Source of the DNA: Colletes latitarsis | Taxonomy: Eukaryota; Arthropoda; Insecta; Hymenoptera; Colletidae | Length of the DNA: 64,000 nucleotides | Direction of reading: 5' to 3' | NCBI RefSeq assembly: GCF_051014445.1 | Contig: NW_027488367.1 | Coordinates: 23,359,501-23,423,500 of the forward strand | Shown: piece after piece, positions 36,108 to 50,306 of the stretch | How positions within the stretch are numbered: the stretch's first letter is position 1 | Layout: every line of letters starts with the position of its first letter | The notes under the pieces: generated by a model | What the model saw: only the letters and a program-made list of their open reading frames with translations | Told to the model about the DNA's origin: nothing | Databases searched by the model: none | Position numbers and translations under genes: made by a program

Positions 36108-39100
36108 TTTCACTCATCAGACTCTTACTTTCGCATTCTTCACATACTTGTTGAACGGATCCTGGGTTTTTTCTGGTTTGGATAACGTAGTAATGTGGGA
36201 CCACACGGAAACAGTCAATTAAACCTGGTTTCGATCAATATATTAGAGAATAATTCATGTTAGGTCTAGGTTAGGTCTGGGATTTGCTCTCATCAGGCTC
36301 ATTCTTTCGCATATTTCTCATACTTGATGGCTAGATCATGGGCTTTTTCTGGATTGCATAACGTAGTAATGAAGTACAACACTGAAACAGTCAATTAAAC
36401 CTGGATTCCATCAATATCTTAGAGGACAACGCAAGTTAGGTCTGGGATAGGTCTGGGATTTGCCCACATCAGACTCATACTTTCGCGTTTTTCACATACT
36501 CGTTGAACAGATCCTGGGTTATTTTCTGGTTTGGATCGCATAGTAATGTGGTACCACACTGAAACAGTCGATTAAACCTGGTTTTGATCAATATCTTAAG
36601 GAATAATTCATGTTAGGTCTAGGTTAGGTCTGGGATTTGCCCTCATCAGGCTCATACTTTCGCATATTTCTCATACTTCATGGCTGGATCCTGGGCTATT
36701 TCTGGATTGGATCATGTAGTAATGTGGTACCACACTGAAACAGTCAATTAAACCTGGTTTGGATCAATATTTTTAGAGGATAACGCATGTTAGGTCTAGG
36801 TTAGCCCTGGGATTTTCACTCATCAGACTCATACTTTCGCATTCTTCACATACTTGTTGAACGGATCCTGGGTTTTTTCTGGTTTCGTTCACGTAGTAAT
36901 GTGGTACCACACTGAAACATTCAATTAAACCTGATCTTCATAAATATTTCAGAGTATAACGCATGTTAGGTCTGGGTTAGGTCTAGGATTTGCCCTCATC
37001 AGGCTCATACTTTCGCATATTTCTCATACTTCATGGCTAGATCCTGGGCTGTTCCTGGATTGTATCACGTAGTAATGTGGTACCACGCTGAAACAGTCAA
37101 TTAAACCTGGTTTCGATCCATATTTTAGAGGATAACGCAAGTTAGGTCTGGCATAGGTCTGGGATTCGCCCTCATCAGACTCATACTTCCGCGTTTTTCA
37201 CATACTTGTTGAACTGATCCTGGGCTTTTTCTGGTTTGGATCACGTAGTAATGTGGTACCACGCTGAAACAGTCAATTAAACCTGGTTTCGATCCATATT
37301 TTAGAGGATAACGCAAGTTAGGTCTGGCATAGGTCTGGGATTCGCCCACATCAGGCTCATACATTCGCGTTTATCACATACTCGTTGAACAGATCCTGGG
37401 CTTTTTCTGGATTGCATCACGTAGTAATGAAGTACAACACTGAAACAGTCAATTAAACCTGGTTTCCATCAATATCTTAGAGGACAACGCAAATTAGGTC
37501 TGGGATAGGTCTGGGATTTGCCCACATCAGGCTCATACTTTCGCGTTTTTCACATACTTGTTGAACAGATCCTGGGTTTTTTCTGGTTTGGATCACGTAG
37601 TAGTGTGGTACCACACTGAAACAGTCCATGAAACCTGGTTTGGATCAACATTTTAGAGGATAACGCATGTTAGGTCTAGGTTAGGTCTGGGATTTTCACT
37701 CATCAGACTCATACTTTCGCATTCTTCACATACTTGTTGAACGGATCCTGGGTTTTTTCTGGTTTGGATCACGTAGTAATGTGGTACCACACTGAAACAG
37801 TCGATTGAACCTGGTTTCGATCAGTATTTTAGAGGATAACGCAACATAAGTCTGGGATAGGTCTGGGATTTGACCTCATCAGACTCATACTTTCGCGTTT
37901 TTCACATACTTGTTGAAGAGATCCTGGGCTTTTTCTGGATTGCATCACGTAGTAATGTAGTACCACACTGAAACAGTCAATGAAACCTGGTTTCCATCAA
38001 TATTTTAGAGGACAACGCAAGTTAGGTCTAGGTAAGGCCTGAGATTTTCACTGATCAGACTCATACTTTCGCATCCTTCACATACTTGTTGAACGGATCC
38101 TGGGTTTTTTCTGGTTTGGATCACGTAGTAATGTGGTACCTCAGTGAAACAGTCAATTAAACCTGGTTTCGATCAATATTTTAGAGGATAACGCAAGTTA
38201 GGTCTGGGATAGGTCTGGGATTTGCCCTCATCAGGCTCATACTTTCGCCTTTTTCACATACTTGTTGAACAGATCAAGGGTTTTTTCTGGTTTGGGTCAC
38301 GTAGTACTGTGATACCACACTGAAACAGTCGATTAAACCTGGTTTCGATCAATATTTTAGAGGATAACGCATGTTAGGTCTAGGATAGCCCTGGGATTTT
38401 CACTCATCAGACTCATACTTTCGCATTCTTCACATACTTGTTGAACTGACCCTGGGTTTTTTCTGGTTTGGATCACGTAGTAATGTGGTACCACACTGAA
38501 ACAGTCAATTAAACCTGGTTTCGATCAATATTTTAGAAAATAATTCATGTTAGGTCTAGGTTGTGTCTGGGATTTGCTCTCATCAGGCTCATACTTTCGC
38601 ACACTTCACATACTCGTTTGACAGATCCTGGGTTATTTTCTGGTTTGGATCGCATAGTAATGTGGTACCACACTGAAACAGTCGATTAAACCAGGTTTCG
38701 ATCAATATTTTTGAGGATAACGCATGTTAGGTCTAGGTTAGGCCTGGGATTTTCACACATCAGACTCATACTTTCGCATTCTTCACATACTTGTTGAACG
38801 GATCCTGGGTTTTTACTGGTTTGGATCACGTAGTAATGTGGGACCACACTGAAACAGTCAATTAAGCCTGGTTTCGATCAATATTTTAGAGAATAATTCA
38901 TGTTAGGTCTAGGTTAGGTCTGGGATTTGCTCTCATCAGGCTCATCCTTTCGCATATTTCTCATACCTGATGGCTAGATCCTGGGCTTTTTTTGGATTGC
39001 ATCACGTAGTAATGTAGTACCACACTGAAACAGTCAATGAAACCTGGTTTCCATCAATATTTTAGAGGACAACGCAAGTTAGGTCTAGGTAAGGCCTGAG

Positions 39101-42100
39101 ATTTTCACTGATCAGACTCATACTTTCGCATCCTTCACATACTTGTTGAACGGATCCTGGGTTTTTTCTGGTTTGGATCACGTAGTAGTGTGGGACCACA
39201 CTGAAACAATCAATTAAACCTGGTCTTGATAAATATTTTAGAGGATAGCGCATGTTAGGTCTGGGATAGGTCTGGGATTTGCCCTCATCAGACTCATACT
39301 TTCGCGTTTTTCACATACTTGTTGAACAGATCCTGGGTTATTTTCTGGTTTGGATCACAAAGTAATGTGGTACCACACTGAAACAGTCGATTAAACCAGG
39401 TTTCGGTCAATATTTTTGAGGATAACGCATGTTAGGTCTTGGTTAGGTCTGGGATTTTCACTCATCAGACTCATACTTTCGCATACTTCACATACTTGTT
39501 GAACGGAGCATGTGTTTTTTCTGGTTTGGATCACGTAGTAATGTGGGACTACACTGAAACAATCAATTAAACCTGGTCTTGATAAATATTTTAGAGGATA
39601 ACGCATGTTAGGTCTGGGATAGGTCTGGGATTTGCCCTCATCAGACTCATACTTTCGCACACTTCACATACTCGTTGAACAGATCCTGGGTTTTTTCTGG
39701 TTTGGATCACGTAGTAATGTGGAACCACACTGAAACAATCAATTAAACCTGGTCTTGATAAATATTTTAGAGGATAACGCATGTTAGGTCTGGGTTAGGT
39801 CTGGGATTTGCTCTCATCAGGCTCATTCTTTCGCGTTTTTCACATACTTGTTGAACAGATCCTGGGTTTTTTCTGGTTTGGATCACGTAGTAGTGTGGTA
39901 CCACACTGAAACAGTCCATTAAACCTGCTTGCGATCAATATTTTAGAGGATAACGCATGTTAGGCCTGGGTTAGGTCTAGGATTTGCCCTCATCAGGCTC
40001 ATTCTTTCGCATATTACTCAAACTTGATGGCTAGATCCTGGGCTTTTTCTGGATTGCATCACGTAGTAATATGGTACCACACTGAAACATTCATTTAAAC
40101 CTGGTTTCCATCAATATCTTAGAGGACAACGCAAGTTAGGTCTAGGTTAGGCCTGGGATTTTCACTCATCAGGCTCATACTTTCGCATTCTTCACATACT
40201 TGTTGAACGGATCCAGGGTTTTTTCTGGTTTGGATCACGTAGTAATGTGGGACCACACTGAAACAGTCAATTAAACCTGGTTTCCATCAATATCTTAGAG
40301 GACAGCGCAAGTTAGGTCTGGGATAGGTCTGGGACTTGCCCTCATCAGGCTCATACTTTCGCGTTTTTCACATACTTGTTGAACAGATCCTGGGTTTTTT
40401 CTGGTTTGGACCACGTAGTAATGTGGGACCACACTGAAACAGTCAATTAAACCTGGTTTCAATCAATATTTTAGAGAATAATTCATGTTAGGTCTAGGTT
40501 AGGTCTGGGATTTGCTCTCATCAGGCTCATTCTTTCGCATATTTCTCATACTTGATGGCTAGATCCTGGGCTTTTTCTGGATTGCATCACGTAGTAATGA
40601 AGTACAACACTGAAACAGTCAATTAAACCTGGTTTCCATCAATATCTTAGAGGACAACGCAAGTTAGGTCTGCGATAGGTATGGGATTTGCCCTCATCAG
40701 GCTCATACTTTCGCGTTTTTCACATACTTGTTGAACAGATCCTGGGTTTTTTCTGGTTTGTATCACGTAGTAGTGTGGTACCACACTGAAACAGTCCATT
40801 AAACCTGGTTTGGATCAATATTTTAGAGAATAACGCATGTTAGGTCTAGGTTAGCCCTGGGATTTTCACTCATCAGACTCATACTTTCGCATTCTTCACA
40901 TACTTGTTGAACTGCTCCTGGGTTTTTTCTGGTTTGGATCACGTAGTAATGTGGTACGACACTGAAACAGTCGATTAAACCTGGTTTCGATCAATATTTT
41001 AGAGGATAACGCAAGTTAAGTCTGGGATTGGTCTGGGATTTGACCTCATCAAACTCATACTTTCGCACACTTCACATACTCGTTGAACAGATCCTCGGTT
41101 ATTTTCTGGTTTGGATCACATAGTAATGTGGTACCACACTGAAACAGTCGATTAAACCAGGTTTCGATCAATATTTTTGAGGATAACGCATGTTAGGTCT
41201 AGGTTAGGCCTGGGATTTTCACTCTTCAGACTCATACTTTCGCATTCTTCACATACTTGTTGAACAGATCCTGGGCTTTTTCTGGTTTGGATCACGTAGT
41301 GGTGTGGTACCACACTGAAACAGTCCATTAAACCTGGTTTGGATCAATATTTTAGAGGATAACGCATGTTAGGTCTAGGTTAGGTCGGGGATTTTCACTC
41401 ATCGGACTCATACTCTCGCATTCCTCACATACTTGTTGAAGGCATCCTGGGTTTTTTCTGGTTTGGATCACGTATTAATGTGGTACCACACTGAAACAGT
41501 CGATTAAACCTGGTTTCGATCAGTATTTTAGAGGATAACGCAACATAAGTCTGGGATAGGTCTGGGATTTGACCTCATCAGACTCATACTTTCGCGTTTT
41601 TCACATACTTGTTGAACAGATCCTGGGTTTTTTCTGGTTTGGATCACGTAGTAGTGTGGTACCACACTGAAACAGTCCATTAAACCTGGTTTGGATCAAT
41701 ATTTTAGAGGATAACGCATGTTAGGTCTAGGTTAGGTCGGGGATTTTCACTCATCAGACTCATACTTTCGCATTCTTCACATACTTGTTGAACGGATCCT
41801 GGGTTCTTTCTGGTTTGGATCACGTATTAATGTGGTACCACACTGAAACAGTCGATTAAACCTGGTTTCGATCAGTATTTTAGAGGATAACGCAACATAA
41901 GTCTGGGATAGGTCTGGGATTTGACCTCATCAGACTCATACTTTCGCATACTTCACATACTTGTTGAACGCAGCATGTGTTTTTTCTGGTTTGGATCACG
42001 TAGTAATGTGGGCCCACACTGAAACAGTCCATTAAACCTGCTTGCGATCAATATTTTAGAGGATAACGCATGTTAGGTCTGGGTTAGGTCTAGGATTTGC

Positions 42101-42669
42101 CCTCATCAGGCTCATTCTTTCGCATATTACTCAAACTTGATGGCTAGATCCTGGGCTTTTTCTGGATTGCATCACGTAGTAATGTGGTACCACACTGAAA
42201 CAGTCAATTAAGCCTGGTTTCCATCAATATCTTAGAGGACAACGCAAGTTAGGTCTGGGATAGGTATGGGATTTGCCCTCATCAGGCTCATACTTTCGCG
42301 TTTTTCACATACTTGTTGAACAGATCCTGGGTTTTTTCTGGTTTGTATCACGTAGTAGTGTGGTACCACACTGAAACAGTCCATTAAACCTGGTTTGGAT
42401 CAATATTTTAGAGGATAACGCATGTTAGGTCTTGGTTAGCCCTGGGATTTTCACTCATCAGACTCATACTTTCGCATTCTTCACATACTTGTTGAACGGA
42501 TCCTGGGTTCTTTCTGGTTTGGATCACGTATTAATGTGGTACCACACTGAAACAGTCGATTAAACCTGGTTTCGAACAGTATTTTAGAGGATGACGCATG
42601 TTAGGTCTAGGTTAGGCCTGGGATTTTCACTCATCAGACTCATACTTTCGCATTCTTCACATACTTGTT

Positions 42670-42845
42670 GAACAGATCCTGGGTTTTTTCTGGTTTGGAT
42701 CACGTAGTAGTGTGGTACCACACTGAAACAGTCCATTAAACCTGGTTTGGATCAATATTTTAGAGGATAACGCATGTTAGGTCTAGGTTAGGTCTGGGAT
42801 TTTCACTCATCAGACTCATACTTTCGCATTCTTCACATACTTGTT
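42670..42845 (+). repeat. One-monomer insertion in block B relative to A
   Basis: At 42670 block B switches from GTTGAAC to a path through AGATCCTGGG and the 16 bp dyad, then returns at 42846 to the sequence A shows at 15741. The added length is exactly 176 bp, and both breakpoints lie at the same point inside a monomer. Confidence 0.82.
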
Positions 42846-44895
42846 GAACGGATCCTGGGTTTTTTCTAGTTTGGATCACGTAGTAATGTGGGTCCACAGT
42901 GAAACAATCAATTAAACCTGGTCTTGATAAATATTTTAGAGGATAACGCATGTTAGGTCTGGGAAGGGTCTGGGATTTGCCCTCATCAGACTCATACTTT
43001 CGCACACTTCACATACTCGTTGAACAGATCCTGGGTTTTTTCTGGTTTGGATCACGTAGTAATGTGGTACCACACTGAAACAGACGATGAAACCTGGTTT
43101 CCATCAATATTTTAGAGGACAACGCAAGTTAGGTCTAGGTAAGGCCTGAGATTTTCACTGATCAGACTCATACTTTCGCCTTTTTCACATACTTGTTGAA
43201 CAGATCAAGGGTTTTTTCTGGTTTGGGTCACGTAGTACTGTGATACCACACTGAAACAGTCGATTAAACCTGGTTTCGATCAATATTTTAGAAAATAATT
43301 CATGTTAGGTCTAGGTTGTGTCTGGGATTTGCTCTCATCAGGCTCATACTTTCGCACACTTCACAAACTCGTTTGACAGATCCTGGGTTATTTTCTGGTT
43401 TGGATCGCATAGTAATGTGGTACCACACTGAAACAGTCGATTAAACCAGGTTTCGATCAATATTTTTGAGGATAACGCATGTTAGGTCTAGGTTAGGCCT
43501 GGGATTTTCACTCATCAGACTCATACTTTCGCATTCTTCACATACTTGTTGGACGGATCCTGGGTTTTTACTGGTTTGGATCACGTAGTAATGTGGGACC
43601 ACACTGAAACAGTCAATTAAGCCTGGTTTCGATCAATATTTTAGAGAATAATTCATGTTAGGTCTAGGTTAGGTCTGGGATTTGCTCTCATCAGGCTCAT
43701 CCTTTCGCATATTTCTCATACCTGATGGCTAGATCCTGGGTTTTTACTGGTTTGGATCACGTAGTAATGTGGGACCACACTGAAACAGTCAATTAAACCT
43801 GGTTTCGATCAATATTTTAGAAAACAATTCATGTTAGGTCTAGGTTGGGTCTGGGATTTGGTCTCATCAGGCTCATACATTCGCACACTTCACATACTCG
43901 TTGAACAGATCCCGGGTTTTTTCTGGTTTGGATCACGTAGTAGTGTGGGACCACACTGAAACAATCAATTAAACCTGGTCTTGATAAATATTTTAGAGGA
44001 TAGCGCATGTTAGGTCTGGGATAGGTCTGGGATTTGCCCTCATCAGACTCATACTTTCGCGTTTTTCACATACTTGTTGAACAGATCCCGGGTTATTTTC
44101 TGGTTTGGATCACATAGTAATGTGGTACCACACTGAAACAGTCGATTAAACCAGGTTTCGGTCAATATTTTTGAGGTTAACGCATGTTAGGTCTTGGTTA
44201 GGTCTGGGATTTTCACTCATCAGACTCATACTTTCGCATACTTCACATACTTGTTGAACGGAGCATGTGTTTTTTCTGGTTTGGATCACGTAGTAATGTG
44301 GGACCACACTGAAACAATCAATTAAACCTGGTCTTGACAAATATTTTAGAGGATAACGCATGTTAGGTCTGGGATAGGTCTGGGATTTGCCCTCATCAGA
44401 CTCATACTTTCGCACACTTCACATACTCGTTGAACAGATCCTGGGTTTTTTCTGGTTTGGATCACGTAGTAATGTGGAACCACACTGAAACAATCAATTA
44501 AACCTGGTCTTGATAAATATTTTAGAGGATAACGCATGTTAGGTCTGGGTTAGGTCTGGGATTTGCTCTCATCAGGCTCATTCTTTCGCGTTTTTCACAT
44601 ACTTGTTGAACAGATCCTGGGTTTTTTCTGGTTTGGATCACGTAGTAGTGTGGTACCACACTGAAACAGTCCATTAAACCTGCTTGCGATCAATATTTTA
44701 GAGGATAACGCATGTTAGGTCTGGGTTAGGTCTAGGATTTGCCCTCAACAGGCTCATTCTTTCGCATATTACTCAAACTTGATGGCTAGATCCTGGGCTT
44801 TTTTTGGATTGCATCACGTAGTAATATGGTACCACACTGAAACATTCAATTAAACCTGGTTTCCATCAATATCTTAGAGGACAACGCAAGTTAGG

Positions 44896-45500
44896 TCTAG
44901 GTTAGGCCTGGGATTTTCACTCATCAGGCTCATACTTTCGCATTCTTCACATACTTGTTGAACGGATCCTGGGTTTTTTCTGGTTTGGATCACGTAGTAA
45001 TGTGGGACCACACTGAAACAGTCAACTAAACCTGGTTTCCATCAATATCTTAGAGGACAACGCAAGTTAGGTCTGGGATACGTCTGGGACTTGCCCTCAT
45101 CAGGCTCATACTTTCGCGTTTTTCACATACTTGTTGAACAGATCCTGGGTTTTTTCTGGTTTGGACCACGTAGTAATGTGGGACCACACTGAAACAGTCA
45201 ATTAAACCTGGTTTCAATCAATATTTTAGAGAATAATTCATGTTAGGTCTAGGTTAGGTCTGGGATTTGCTCTCATCAGGCTCATTCTTTCGCATATTTC
45301 TCATACTTGATGGCTAGATCCTGGGCTTTTTCTGGATTGCATCACGTAGTAATGAAGTACAACACTGAAACAGTCAATTAAACCTGGTTTCCATCAATAT
45401 CTTAGAGGACAACGCAAGTTAGGTCTGGGATAGGTATGGGATTTGCCCTCATCAGCCTCATACTTTCGCGTTTTTCACATACTTGTTGAACAGATCCTGG
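44896..45500 (+). repeat. Region with three more monomers in block B than in A
   Basis: Block A goes from 17776 directly through GGATACGTCTGGGACTTG to GGGTTTGTTCTGG. Block B has one extra monomer before the GGATACG unit (offset +176) and two more after it before GGGTTTGTTCTGG near 45501. The net difference is 528 bp. A similar longer order occurs near 13205-13840 in block A, so block A probably lost these units at this place. Confidence 0.72.
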
Positions 45501-46623
45501 GTTTGTTCTGGTTTGTATCACGTAGTAGTGTGGTACCACACTGAAACAGTCCATTAAACCTGGTTTGGATCAATATTTACGAGAATAACGCATGTTAGGT
45601 CTAGGTTAGTCCTGTGATTTTCACTCATCAGACTCATACTTTCGCATTCTTCACATACTTGTTGAACTGCTCCTGGGTTTTTTCTGGTTTGGATCACGTA
45701 GTAATGTGGTACCACACTGAAACAGTCGATTAAACCTGGTTTCGATCAATATTTTAGAGGATAACGCAAGTTAAGTCTGGGATTGGTCTGGGATTTGACC
45801 TCATCAAACTCATACTTTCGCACACTTCACATACTCGTTGAACAGATCCTGGGTTATTCTCTGGTTTGGATCACATAGTAATGTGGTACCACACTGAAAC
45901 AGTCGATTAAACCAGGTTTCGATCAATATTTTTGAGGATAACGCATGTTAGGTCTAGGTTAGGCCTGGGATTTTCACTCTTCAGACTCATACTTTCGCAT
46001 TCTTCACATACTTGTTGAACAGATCCTGGGGTTTTTCTGGTTTGGATCACGTAGTAGTGTGGTACCACACTGAAACAGTCCATTAAACCTGGTTTGGATC
46101 AATATTTTAGAGGATAACGCATGTTAGGTCTAGGTTAGGTCTGGGATTTTCACTCATCAGACTCATACTTTCGCATGCTTCACATACTTGTTGAACGGAT
46201 CCTGGGCTTTTTCTGGTTTGGATCACGTAGGAGTGTGGTACCACACTGAAACAGTCCATTAAACCTGGTTTGGATCAATATTTTAGAGGATAACGCATGT
46301 TAGGTCTAGGTTAGGTCGGGGATTTTCACTCATCAGACTCATACTCTCGCATTCTTCACATACTTGTTGAAGGGATCCTGGGTTTTTTCTGGTTTGGATC
46401 ACGTATTAATGTGGTACCACACTGAAACAGTCGATTAAACCTGGTTTCGATCAGTATTTTAGAGGATAACGCATGTTAGGTCTAGGTTAGGCCTGGGATT
46501 TTCACTCTTCAGACTCATACTTTCGCATTCTTCACATACTTGTTGAACAGATCCTGGGGTTTTTCTGGTTTGGATCACGTAGTAGTGTGGTACCACACTG
46601 AAACAGTCCATTAAACCTGGTTT

Positions 46624-46975
46624 GCATCAATATATTAGAGGATAACGCATGTTAGGTCTAGGTTAGGTGTGGGATTTTCACTCATCATACTCATACTTTC
46701 GCATGCTTCACATACTTGTTGAACGGATCCTGGGCTTTTTCTGGTTTGGATCACGTAGTAGTGTGGTACCACACTGAAACAGTCCATTAAACCTGGTTTG
46801 CATCAATATTTTAGAGGATAACGCATGTTAGGTCTAGGTTAGGTGTGGGATTTTCACTCATCATACTCATACTTTCGCATGCTTCACATACTTGTTGAAC
46901 GGATCCTGGGCTTTTTCTGGTTTGGATCACGTAGTAGTGTGGTACCACACTGAAACAGTCCATTAAACCTGGTTT
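46624..46975 (+). repeat. Duplicated single monomer, block B copy
   Basis: It is the counterpart of 18991-19342 at offset 27,633, with the same TTAGGTGTGGG and CATCATACTC variants in both units. Confidence 0.8.
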
Positions 46976-48253
46976 GGATCAATATTTTAGAGGATAACGC
47001 ATGTTAGGTCTAGGTTAGGTCGGGGATTTTCACTCATCAGACTCATACTCTCGCATTCTTCACATACTTGTTGAAGGGATCCTGGGTTTTTTCTGGTTTG
47101 GATCACGTATTAATGTGGTACCACTCTGAAACAGTCGATTAAACCTGGTTTCGATCAGTATTTTAGAGGATAACGCAACATAAGTCTGGGATAGGTCTGG
47201 GATTTGACCTCATCAGACTCATTCTTTCGCGTTTTTCACATACTTGTTGAACAGATCCTGGGTTTTTTCTGGTTTGGATCACGTAGTAGTGTGGTACCAC
47301 ACTGAAACAGTCCATTAAACCTGGTTTGGATCAATATTTTAGAGGATAACGCATGTTAGGTCTAGGTTAGGTCGAGGATTCTCACTCATCAGACTCATAC
47401 TTTCGCATTCTTCACATACTTGTTGAACGGATCCTGGGTTCTTTCTGGTTTGGATCACGTATTAATGTGGTACCACACTGAAACAGTCGATTAAACCTGG
47501 TTTCGATCAGTATTTTAGAGGATAACGCATGTTAGGTCTGGGATAGGTCTGGGATTTGACCTCATCAGGCTCATACTTTCGCATTCTTCACATACTTGTT
47601 GGACGGATCCTGGGTTTTTTCTGGTTTGGAACCCGTAGTAATGTGGGACCACACTGAAACAATAAATTGAACCTGGTCTTGATAAATATTTTAGAGGATA
47701 ACGCATGTTAGGTCTGGGTTAGGTCTAGGATTTGCCCTCATCAGGCTCATACTCTCGCATATTTCTCATACTTGATGGCTAGCTCCTGGGCTTTTTCTGG
47801 ATTGCATCACGTAGTAATATAATACCACACTGAAACAGTCAATGAAACCTGGTTTCCATCACTATTTTAGAGGACAACGCAAGTTAGGTCTAGCTAAGGC
47901 CTGAGATTTTCACTGATCAGACTCATACTTTCGCATTCTTCACATACTTGTTGAACGGATCCTGGGTTTTTTCTGGTTTGGATCACGTAGTAATGTGGTA
48001 CCACACTGAAACAGTCAATTAAACCTGGTTTCGATCAATATTTTAGAGAATAATTCATGTTAGGTCTAGGTTAGGTCTGGGATTTGCTCTCATCAGGCTC
48101 ATTCTTTCGCATATTTCTCATACTTGATGGCTAGATCCTGGGCTTTTTCTGGATTGCATCACGTAGTAATGAAGTACACCACTGAAACAGTCAATTAAAC
48201 CTGGTTTCCATCAATATCTTAGAGGACAACGCAAGTTAGGTCTGGGATATGTC

Positions 48254-48430
48254 TGGGATTTGACCTCATCAGACTCATACTTTCGCACACTTCACATACC
48301 CGTTGAACAGATCCTGGGTTATTTTCTGGGTTGGATGAGATAGTAATGTGGTACCACACTGAAACAGTCGATTAAACCAGGTTTCGATCAATATTTTAGA
48401 GGATGACGCATGTTAGGTCTAGGTTAGGCC
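48254..48430 (+). repeat. One-monomer (177 bp) insertion in block B relative to A
   Basis: Block B passes through TTTGACCTCATCAGAC, CACATACCCGTTG and CTGGGTTGGATGAGATAG before returning to the path seen at 20621 in A. The added unit is of the 177 bp TTATTTTC type. It resembles the unit at about 51963-52140 in block C. Confidence 0.78.
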
Positions 48431-49600
48431 TGGGATTTTCACTCATCAGACTCATACTTTCGCATTCTTCACATACTTGTTGAACAGATCCTGGGGTTTT
48501 TCTGGTTTGGATCACATAGTAATGTGGTACCACACTGATACAGTCGATTAAACCAGGTTTCGATCAATATTTTAGAGTATAACTCATGTTAGGTCTAGGT
48601 TAGGCCTGGGATTTTCATTTATCAGACTCATACTTTCACACACTTCACATACTCCTTGAACAGATCCCGGGTTATTTTCTGGGTTGGATCAGATAGTAAT
48701 GTGGTACCACACTGAAACAGTCGATTAAACCAGGTTTCGATCAATATTTTATAGGATGACGCATGTTAGGTCTAGGTTAGGCCTGGGATTTTCACTCATC
48801 AGACTCATTCTTTCGCATATTTCTCATACTTGATGGCTAGATCCTGGGCTTTTTCTGGATTGCATAACGTAGTAATGGAGTACAACACTGAAACAGTCAA
48901 TTAAACCTGGTTTCCATCAATATCTTAGAGGACAACGCAAGTTAGGTCTGGGATATGTCTGGGATTTGCCCTCATCAGGCTCATACTTTCGCGTTTTTCA
49001 CATACTTGTTGAACAGATCCTGGGTATTTTCAGGTTTGGATCACGTTGTAGTGTGGTACCACACTGAAAGAGTCCATTAAACCTGGTTTGGATCAATATT
49101 TTAGAGGATAACGCATGTTAGGTCTAGGTTAGCCCTGGGATTTTCACTCATCAGACTCATACTTTCGCATTCTTCACATACTTGTTGACCTGATCGAGGG
49201 TTTTTTCTGCTTTGGATCACGTAGTAAAGTGGTACCACACTAAAACAGTCAATTAAACCTGGTTTCGGTCAATATTTTAGAGGTTAACGAAAGTTATGTC
49301 TAGGTTAGGCCTGGGATTTTCACTCATCAGACACATACTTTCGCATTCTTCACATGCTTGTTGAACGGATCCAGGGTTTTTTCTGGTTTGGATCACGTAG
49401 TAATGTGGGTCCACACTGAAACAGTCAATTAAACCTGATTTCGATCAATATTTTAGAGAATAATTCATGTTAGGTCTAGGTCAGGTCTGGGATTTGCTCT
49501 CATCAGGCTCATTCTTTCGCATATTTCTCATACTTCATGGCCAGATCCTGGGCTTTTTCTGGATTGCATCACGTAGTAATGAAGTACAACACTGAAACTG

Positions 49601-50306
49601 TCAATTAAACCTGGTTTCCATCAATATCTTAGAGGACAACGCAAGTTAGGTCTGGGATATGTCTGGGATTTGACCTCATCAAACTCATACCTTCGCACAC
49701 ATCACATACTCGTTGAACAGATCCTGGGTTATTTTCTGGTTTGGATCACATAGTAATGTGGTACCACACTGAAACAGTCGATTAAACCAGGTTTCGATCA
49801 ATATTTTTGAGGATAACGCATGTTAGGTCTAGGTTAGGCCTGGGATTTTCACTCATCAGACTCATACTTTCGCATTCTTCACATACTTGTAGAACGGATC
49901 CTGGGTTTTTTCTGGTTTGGATCACGTAGTAATGTGGGACCACACTGAAACAGTCAATTAAACCTGGTTTCCATCAATATCTTAGAGGACAACGCAAGTT
50001 AGGTCTGGGATATGTCTGGGATTTGACCTCATCAAACTCATACCTTCGCACACATCACATACTCGTTGAACAGATCCTGGGTTATTTTCTGGTTTGGATC
50101 ACATAGTAATGTGGTACCACACTGAAACAGTCGATTAAACCAGGTTTCGATCAATATTTTTGAGGATAACGCATGTTAGGTCTAGGTTAGGCCTGGGATT
50201 TTCACTCATCAGACTCATACTTTCGCATTCTTCACATACTTGTAGAACGGATCCTGGGTTTTTTCTGGTTTGGATCACGTAGTAATGTGGGACCACACTG
50301 AAACAG
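49601..50306 (+). repeat. Two-monomer (353 bp) tandem duplication, block B copy
   Basis: It is the counterpart of 21791-22496 at offset 27,810. Block C carries only one copy of this unit (53122-53475), which fits a deletion or a pre-duplication state there. Confidence 0.8.
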
